Positions 57,074-64,000 of a stretch of DNA of 64,000 bases are shown here, in pieces. The notes under the pieces were generated by a model. The model ran no database searches. It saw nothing but the letters and a program-made list of their open reading frames with translations, and was not told the origin of the DNA. The position numbers and the translations under genes are program-made. The stretch spans positions 2,029,039 through 2,093,038 of the forward strand of contig NW_023503302.1 in assembly GCF_014529535.1 (NCBI RefSeq), in the 5' to 3' direction. Numbering within the stretch: position 1 is the stretch's first letter; each line of letters starts with the position of its first letter. Origin of the DNA: Bradysia coprophila (Eukaryota; Arthropoda; Insecta; Diptera; Sciaridae).

Positions 57074-58118
57074 ATGATGGAACATCCAAACAGTACTTCT
57101 CCACAAAATCACCAAAACAAAAGTGGAAAACGAAAAAAAGCATCGGCCAAAAAGGCTAAGAAGAAAACAAAGTTGAAAACTGAACGTGATGATCAAAAGT
57201 CAAACGTATGGACTGAGTTAGACGAAATTGAACGGTTATGTTTACCTAACTACAAATTTGTGCCAACAACACACAGTGAAATCAAGCCAAATTATCCAGA
57301 ACACTATGATGTCGACAAGTATCTAGCTTTGCAGACTGCAGCGGAACGACGTCAATACCGGAATTCGAACGATATCCGAAAAAATATCCACTCCAAGTCA
57401 GATGAATCGGAATGGGCAGACCCTTCAGAGCATCGACTATGCCATAAGCAACTCCGCGGCCAAAGATGTGACAATCCGATATGCTCGTTCAAGCATGGGT
57501 TCCGGTTGCCGAGAAAATTACGCCTATGCAGTGAATGGAGGAAGGGAGCTTGTGCGGACGGCAACGGCTGTCTATATTTACATTCGGAATTTCCATGCCG
57601 TTACCACTACCTCGGTATGACAAGTCGGAAACACGATGTGAAAGCATGTCGCTACTATCACGGTGGTCCGCTACCAAAGGAGTATGAGGACATGTTTCTG
57701 GCCACAATCGATGTGGAGAAATTGCCAATGTTCCGAGTAATGTACAGCAAAAGACTCGATCAACTCAGAGGTCAACTAAGTGAGGCCGCGACTGTTGATG
57801 ATCGAACTATCGTTGAGGGAAAAGGGGACCTCATTTCCAGTCATGAACCCACAAAATTACACAAACAGGAAATTGATAGAAGTTCACTGACAGCTGGGGA
57901 CAGTTCTGTTGAAAAAATAGTAGTGGATGTTGCAGACAAAAAATTGAATGGCAGCGACGAATCCCAACAAACTGACCTAGTTGGCGGTAATGTTTGCACA
58001 CAAAACGACCAGGATTGTGAGTAGTTATTATTGTTTGTCATTGAAAGGAATTAAATGACGGTTGATATCATTTTCAGCATCTGATGATGAAAGCAAGCTG
58101 CACATAGTCGATGACTGA
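57074..58118 (+). CDS. CCCH zinc-finger protein, ZC3H8/ZC3H4/su(sable)-like
   Basis: Two exons, 57,074-58,016 and 58,078-58,118 (61-bp intron, donor GTGAGT, acceptor TTTCAG), encode 327 residues. The open frame alone would stop 4 codons into the intron, so splicing replaces the end with SSDDESKLHIVDD. The ATG pair at 57,074/57,077 is the first in frame. The N-terminus is Lys-rich (19-36, likely nuclear signal). Three tandem CCCH fingers follow: C123-x8-C132-x4-C137-x3-H141; C152-x7-C160-x5-C166-x3-H170; and C175...C192-x3-H196, in which the expected middle Cys is absent (His187 may substitute). The finger spacing and the LYLHSEFPC link match ZC3H8/ZC3H4/su(sable), nuclear RNA-binding proteins that act in snRNA transcription or in restraining aberrant transcripts. 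The C-terminal third is acidic and low-complexity. Which member it is cannot be fixed by eye. Confidence 0.88.
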
Positions 58119-59239
58119 CAGAATTCTGTTCAAAATTAAGAAACAAAAAAATTCCATCAATCCGCATCAATCGCCATCAATGAACGACCTTCGGTGTTTT
58201 TTATGGTAAAATATAGAACGAAATCAACCTTCAACCTGTTATCGCAGAGAAATAAATTAAATTCGCGCAATTTTTATGATGAGTTTTTAAATGAAAGCCA
58301 AGAAAGTCATTCAGAGCGACACTACGAACATCATTGCGATGTTACAATAATTCCGCATAAGTTTACTGGTCGAATATCGTAATTGGCTGTACTGTCTAAT
58401 GAATTGTGATCGCCTCGGCTTGAGTTATCTGTGTGCATAAAAGCAGCAATATATTTGAGAACGAGTTGATTTCGTGATTGAAAATGTGAAAAGTCAACTG
58501 ATACGTTCCTAAACCGATTTAGCTAGACCAAGCAGAATTCGCAACACAAAATGGAGTGTTAAAGTGAAATAACTCGGATAAATGTGTGGGACGGGCTGAT
58601 CAATTCTTGTTTCCGTCTCGGATTGTGCTTACCGATTTAATGCTTGATTGATTGTAATACATCGGCGATGGCTAATTAAGTGAAATTGAGTGTCTAGAAA
58701 AATCGTAACAATTACCAGTATGGTTACAATCGACAGTCATTACACTCCATGGGAAGTAATATTCAAATCATTCTAAGAAAAACCCGACCTGACCTGAATC
58801 TTACCTGGATATTTCGTTCGCTTTTCGACCACTGTTTTTATACTGACATACTTACATACAACGTGGGAGAGTCACTATTCGATTCATACTCGGACTATGT
58901 TTTTTTACGTGCAGGATTAATCTTCGAAATTCCTTTTGAGGACTCCAATAAATTTCTGGGAAATGTTGACAGATGAGCAATAAAAACCATGTATCGAAGA
59001 AAAAGAGAAATTCGCCGCATAATTCAGTTGTAGTCAATCTTCGACTAGAATTTATTGAAATTATTAGCTAGCATAATAACGTTCAACAATATCGCTTCAT
59101 TAAAACCTTTTACAAACGGCAAGCGTATCACGGCATAATAACTAAATCTGTCCCTTAACTAAATTTTTTACACTCCGTTTTAACGTAAACTTTGCTATTT
59201 TAATAATAAGTGAACACCACCCAGAGTCTCATCGCTTAC
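58119..59239. other. Spacer between convergent genes
   Basis: The CCCH gene (plus) and the lipase gene (minus) converge here. Short frames at 58,194-58,382 and 58,749-58,976 have no domain. The stretch may include the 3' UTRs and, at 59,044-59,034, a possible last lipase exon. Nothing else is supported. Confidence 0.4.
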
Positions 59240-59280
59240 CTTGTGTCGTTGTTGTCGATGTAACAGATGAGTAGCCGTTT
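59240..59280 (-). CDS. Possible alternative 3' exon of the lipase gene
   Basis: The 41 bases 59,280-59,240 on the minus strand are bounded by an acceptor (ACCTTTTAG) and a very good donor (CACAAGGTAAGC). A 63-bp intron (59,343-59,281, donor GGTAACC) would skip the TAA at 59,340 and read NGYSSVTSTTTTQ in frame. A further acceptor TTCTAG at 59,045 would then give a stop after VED. The first donor is weak, so it could be an alternative isoform or a 3' UTR intron. Confidence 0.35.
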
Positions 59281-59339
59281 CTAAAAGGTTAAGATCATTC
59301 AAATATCAAGGTGACTCGAGTTGGTTTCCCGTTCCGCGG

Positions 59340-62300
59340 TTACCGTTGATTACCATTGCTTTCAACCGGCACAACTCGAATCTCATCTTCAGTCGATTTA
59401 ACAAATTTATACGGAAACAAAGTCGATATCAGTGGCGGTGGCTTATATGTGGGCAGATCGATATGCACGATACGTAAATCCTCATCAATGTTACCCGCAC
59501 TGAATTCCGTATAATAATTTCGTCGTTCGGCGGACTGTGCTGCTTTCGTCACTGGAATGATTTTCCTACTTTTGTCGGTCCGTAGCAAACTTAATATGTT
59601 TTTGCTGCTTCTTGATTCGCCCACTTGTGATTCGGCCGTTTCCAGTTCAGCAGTCTGTGTTGAATTGCTTTCGATGTCATCGTCGGCAACATTATCAGCA
59701 TTATCACTTAGCTCCGCACCGTTTTTGTTAATTTCGTCATCCAGTTCGACCAATGTGGAATTGGCCAATGACGGTGGCATGTCCAATTTTCGTTCGCTAA
59801 CAACAGTAGCGTCATTTGTTTCCTCCGATATTTCGCCTAGCGGAGGAAAGTACTTTGGTGACTTATCACTTTTCGGGTCGCCCACTCCAAAGCCGAAGAA
59901 TCTGGGGGCCTGTTCTGAGATCAATGGTAGTAAAGTTTCGCGAGCGTAACGTTCGGCTCGTTCGAATAGGTCACCCAACTTAAATGGTAACAGCTGAATT
60001 GTGAAAAATGTATTCTCACGTGAACGAGTCACTTCGTTGGACGGTACAAAAGCGTTTTTAATTTTGTTGAGTCTTGACTGTTCGGTGGTAGGTTTGGATG
60101 TTGTCTCGTCCATCTTTGAGGCGGATTGTTCCGGAAATATCGTATCATCGTTGGGCGATAGTGAACGACCCGTTTCTTTCGATTGATTCCGTGATTCAGT
60201 GGCAACAACTTTACGACTCTTTACGATCGGTTCAACGATAACTGGAAACATTCGACTCGATTCGGTGGCATCACTTTTGTCCAACGAATTCCCGTCTAAT
60301 ATCGGTTGCCATGGCAGTTGGTCTGTCGGTTCCGAATAGGTGTATGTATTGTTCTGGGTTATTTTGAAATTCGTTCCCAGATTGATAACATCCTTCTTCT
60401 CTCGAAATTTGTCCGCGTCGTTATCAAAATATTTTAACTTTTCGTCTTTGCTTGATTCCTTGTCGTACTTCGAGGAGATAGTTTCTCGAGACGGCTTATT
60501 CAGTTCCGGGCTGTATGTTATGTCATTTTCATCGGGCGTGTAACAATTTCCATTTTTGAGGTCCAAATACACCGGAACTTCGGACATTAAAGTTATATCG
60601 CGACGACAAATGGACTTACTTTCACCAAAACTGTCAGTCAGTACAACTTTATGGATAGTCCAACTGGGAAGTCCTTTCGAGAGCCATCCACTGTATGACT
60701 TGTACATCAAGGTAATGCTGTGAGGAAATCCCAGCGCAGGATGTGGAACCAAAATTCTCGATATAACTTCACCAGCAACAAATTCAGCATCGTCCTTTTC
60801 TGTGATGCTGAACGTTTCGTTAAGCGACCCATCTCCCTCTAGAATTGCTTCCAATTTGCCCAGTGTGCGAAGAGGTAAGTAGTTTTCCGAGCTGTGTATT
60901 TCAATATTGAACTGATGCGCACAAAATGGTTCCTCTTCACGGGTCACCAAATACAGTTGTCCCCTACCAGTCGATCGATCCGCATAGTATCCCATGTTGC
61001 CACATTTCGCGTCCGACGAAGCCTCCTGTGCTCTGTCACACGGGAAACAGTGTCCCTTCAAAAAGTCATCGTAACTTTCACATGGAAACGATGGGAATAA
61101 ACACCGCGGTGCTACGGAGTCGATGAAAAATTTATAGGCCCGACGATGATTACATAATGATCGTCCTTCGACAGCTGCTGCCGGAGCTAGAAGAAATAAA
61201 TAAAATCGAATTTGTTCAATTTCAACAGATAAACTGGGATCGTTGGCTTACACCAGATAAAATCGGTTACTGCTCCAACAAATAAATTCGAGCATCCGTT
61301 TTGCACTCGTCCTCCGTTGGGATAAAAGTCAACGTCACCCATCGGCTGCCATGAACCTTTAAGTAAAACAGAATTAGCTTTTGAGAATAACCGTAATGGT
61401 TAGAGCCTGCCTGTGTGCTCATACCTAATCCTCCCAATATCAAATTTTCTCCATTAGAATGAATGACATCGATAAAATTTGCATCTGTACTGTCGAGACG
61501 TGCCTTCGGATGCTGTGATTCGAACAAAGGTCCGGCTGGATCCAAACCAGTTATTCGACTTAATCCTGGAAGTTCAGCTCCAGCGAATCCAGACACATGA
61601 GCGCCAAGACTGAACCCTATTAGATGCACACGAGATAAATCGAGTCCTTTGTGTTTTTGTAAATTTCGTATAAGAATCGCCAGTTGCTTGCCAACAAGTC
61701 TGTTTTGGTAATTTAAGAGAAAATACTTTTGATGACACAGTCCGAGCGTATTCCAAAGTCGTTCTTCTTACCTTGTGTTAGCAGCTGCTCTCACATAATT
61801 TGGCAAATTTGCACCATTCTCCCAGTCAATACATATAACAACACAATCTTCCTGCAAGTTTGTTCCGAAATAGTTAGTCAAAGTAGGGCAAATTTGAGCG
61901 GTTCATGTTCTACTTACAACTGCCATTAACGCAGTCCTCATTTCGTAAATCCAAACATGCGAGCAACTCGAACCGAAACCATGAACAATAACCCGAACCG
62001 ACATCTTGTCCAGTCCGTCGAACGATTTCAGTGATTGGACAATTTTTTTATTCGAATTCGATTCGCTGGTTCCATTCTCACTCAGTTGTGTCCATACATC
62101 AGTCATGTTCATGTACGATAGATCGACTAACGGACGATCAGTTCTGGAAATAATGGAAAATTGAATTGATTTTTTTTTAAATTTGTTTAGCGTATCTTGG
62201 ACGACAGTTTTAATGTTGATGTTCTTGAACCAATCGTAAGAACAATGACGACGAAATTATTATTTCGAAATCAAAATCTCATGGCTGTGACAACTAACTA

Positions 62301-62829
62301 TCTATATACACCTTCATAATCATGCTCATAAATATAACAAAAGAATGACTGAAAGAATGCATTCAAAAAGTGCGAGGTCTCATCTATTGTTTCTTAACGG
62401 AAACCAACAACAATTTTATCGGATGAAATATTCAGCCTGTTATCTAACGTAACTAAACGCAGTTAATTCGACGAAATTTCATATTTTAATTCTTACTGAT
62501 TTTGCTGAAGACAACAAATCAATAAACAAAACGTAAAAAAAATTGATTGTTTGACCGTTACCTATTCTTTGTCGAATAAAAATAAAATCGAGTATCGATC
62601 TCTTCCGGTGATGACGGCAACATATCCAAATAGCCAAACGGTCCGGAATCTTCGAAACAGCCCAGTTCTCCATAACAAACACTTTTGTCAGCCCGTTTCT
62701 TTCGATGGTGCTTGTGCAATTTACTCTTTTCCCACTCATGCATCGAACGCTGTACGGCCACAATCATTTTAGCATCGTTGACTTCATCGTTTGCCTCTTG
62801 TTCTTTTGTTGGCCATTTGATTGCATTAG
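59340..62829 (-). CDS. Secreted pancreatic-type triglyceride lipase with long C-terminal tail (5' partial)
   Basis: Minus-strand exons: 62,829-62,562; 62,143-61,918; 61,851-61,772; 61,699-61,425; 61,356-61,252; 61,186-59,340. They join in frame to 932 visible residues. The first visible exon begins mid-codon after a strong acceptor, so the signal-peptide exon lies upstream and was not found. Residues 1-45 look like a propeptide ending HRKKR, a furin-type site. The lipase domain starts CYGELGCFEDSGPF. Catalytic Ser221 lies in GFSLG, Asp244 in TGLDPAGP and His331 in CNHRRAYKFF; HGFGSS (143-148 region) supplies the oxyanion loop. All triad residues are present, so an active extracellular lipase is expected. 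The lid between Cys304 and Cys329 is short. Residues 394-532 are PLAT-like. Residues 533-932 are a Ser/Thr/Asp/Glu-rich tail, far longer than the ~450-residue vertebrate enzymes. Confidence 0.92.
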
Positions 62830-64000
62830 CTGTAATAATGAAATGAAAAAAGAGAAGAAAAAAATTAATTTGAAATCTTTTGCGGATGTAAAGCTTACAC
62901 ATAAATTGATCGGAAATACGGTATAGAGAAAAGCTTTCAATTTCATCATCGCACAATTTAAGTGTAGACTCGATTGTGCAACGAACTCTGTTTTTATGAG
63001 TTAAAAACAGAGTCTGATTCACCCGAGTTATGGCCCGCTCTACATCCGTACTTTTTACATTTCGGTAATAAGAAAAAAAATTTTTTTTTTCTATTAAAAT
63101 CGCTACTAGTGGCCGAAACACCAAAACTTTACCAATCAATTTGTGCCTCGCATGATCATGTCATTGTTTGTAAGTGGTAAAAAGAGGACAGAAAGTAAAA
63201 CCAGCGTAGCGTAGCAGCTAAATTGAATGGAGGTACTTCGAACAGGTACATAGAGTAGATACACTCCATCGATAACTTGTTTTCCGCAACATTTTACAGA
63301 GACTTTGATGTGAGTATTTTCAACAGATTGATAAAAAAATCTTTCACTTCATCCGTTTTAACATACATGGTATGAGTCGAGCTCAATCCTATACATTATG
63401 CGTATAATATTTCAATATTTGTATCATTACGCAACAGGCCGGATGCCACCAGTTATGTGAAAAGAGTGTGATTTGGGGAATGAACAATAATTTGACAATT
63501 TAATAATTTTTAATAGAGAACGTCTCTCTATTTTCGATCATGGTAGATGAATCTACACCGGAAAATTAAGTCATTTTCCAGGGATATGGATCTCTCATTA
63601 TTGAAATTTGGGACCATTTACAATTTTACAATTATATTTGAATTGTAATACAAAATATGCTCGTCAATAAATCCAATCCAAGGACCATGGAGTATAACTT
63701 AATTTTCCAGTGACAACGGTCCGCCAAAACCCTGGGAACAAAAACGATTATAAAAAGTGAGATTCATTCACACGTGCAAACCTAGACTAAAAAGAAACAT
63801 TTGATTGATTGATTGATTGTTTCTGTGCTGTCTAAGCGTACACAGAAGTACATTGCACTAACAATATCTGTCTGATCTACTTGCTGACGGAGCAATGTTT
63901 TTTTTTCAACTAATCGAGCAAATGACATAATAACTGGAAACCGGTAAAGTCGGAAAAGTGTCGGCACAATTATTGCAGTGACATTCTTTTCCTCCATAGC
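62830..64000. other. Upstream of the lipase: intron or 5' flank, no exon found
   Basis: A strong polypyrimidine tract and TTACAG (62,830-62,860, minus strand) show that an upstream lipase exon must exist. I could not find an ATG exon with a hydrophobic signal and a phase-1 donor here. The frame from 63,139 is simply the lipase exon read into its intron. A GATT microsatellite lies at 63,801-63,820. The 71-codon minus frame at 63,997-63,782 has no clear hydrophobic signal or donor. Confidence 0.5.

Noticed and set aside
62830..63139. Extension of the lipase N-terminus to 63,139
   Set aside because: The sequence before 62,829 is a polypyrimidine tract ending in TTACAG, so the extra residues are intron read-through.

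Overview
The window is AT-rich eukaryotic nuclear DNA. It is almost certainly from an insect, most likely a dipteran. The evidence is a ZAD plus C2H2 zinc-finger gene (an insect-expanded family), genes split by 60-70 bp GT-AG introns, a secreted pancreatic-type lipase, and many short foldback and MITE-like elements. The degraded NB-ARC-TPR gene would fit a lower dipteran such as a fungus gnat, but that is inference. No ribosomal, mitochondrial, viral or bacterial block was seen.

Bases 1 to about 50,100 form a gene-poor tract. No multi-exon gene could be built there; only two short coding-like stretches stand out (34,240-34,373 and 37,387-37,602). The readable structure is mobile DNA. (a) Two elements share CGAGGGGT ends and have exact 8-bp target duplications: one of 1.63 kb (4266-5895) and one of 4.06 kb (42,766-46,822). 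The larger has ~0.8 kb inverted arms, each carrying the same 116-codon ORF. (b) Three ~400-bp near-perfect palindromes are bounded by TTAA or TTAT, with truncated relatives. (c) A 205-bp MITE has an 8-bp target duplication and is nested in the 4-kb element. (d) A 1.05-kb element has CACTGATA ends and TA flanks. (e) Further palindromes lie at 10.7-11.3, 11.4, 28, 34.7, 37.7-38.6, 47.2 and 49.8 kb. (f) A roughly 190-bp family is present in four copies, and a degenerate GGGAAG minisatellite lies at 48.8-49.4 kb.

Bases 50,200 to 62,830 are gene-dense. From left to right: a minus-strand ZAD/C2H2 transcription factor in four exons (55,094-50,202), with a possible extra 5' exon at 55,442-55,208; on the plus strand, RfC38/RFC3, a clamp-loader subunit (55,576-56,706, one 60-bp intron); on the plus strand, a CCCH zinc-finger protein of the ZC3H8/ZC3H4/su(sable) type (57,074-58,118, one 61-bp intron); and on the minus strand, a secreted lipase (62,829-59,340, six visible exons) with a propeptide, an intact catalytic triad, a PLAT-like domain and a ~400-residue low-complexity tail. 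Its signal-peptide exon was not found in the window. The zinc-finger gene and RfC38 are divergent and probably share a promoter region. The 3.6-kb third intron of the zinc-finger gene holds, on the opposite strand, the remains of an NB-ARC-TPR gene that is itself interrupted by a 5'-truncated non-LTR retrotransposon.

The genes are unrelated housekeeping or secreted functions, not an operon-like system. The most unusual signal is the CGAGGGGT element family and its 4-kb inverted-arm member.
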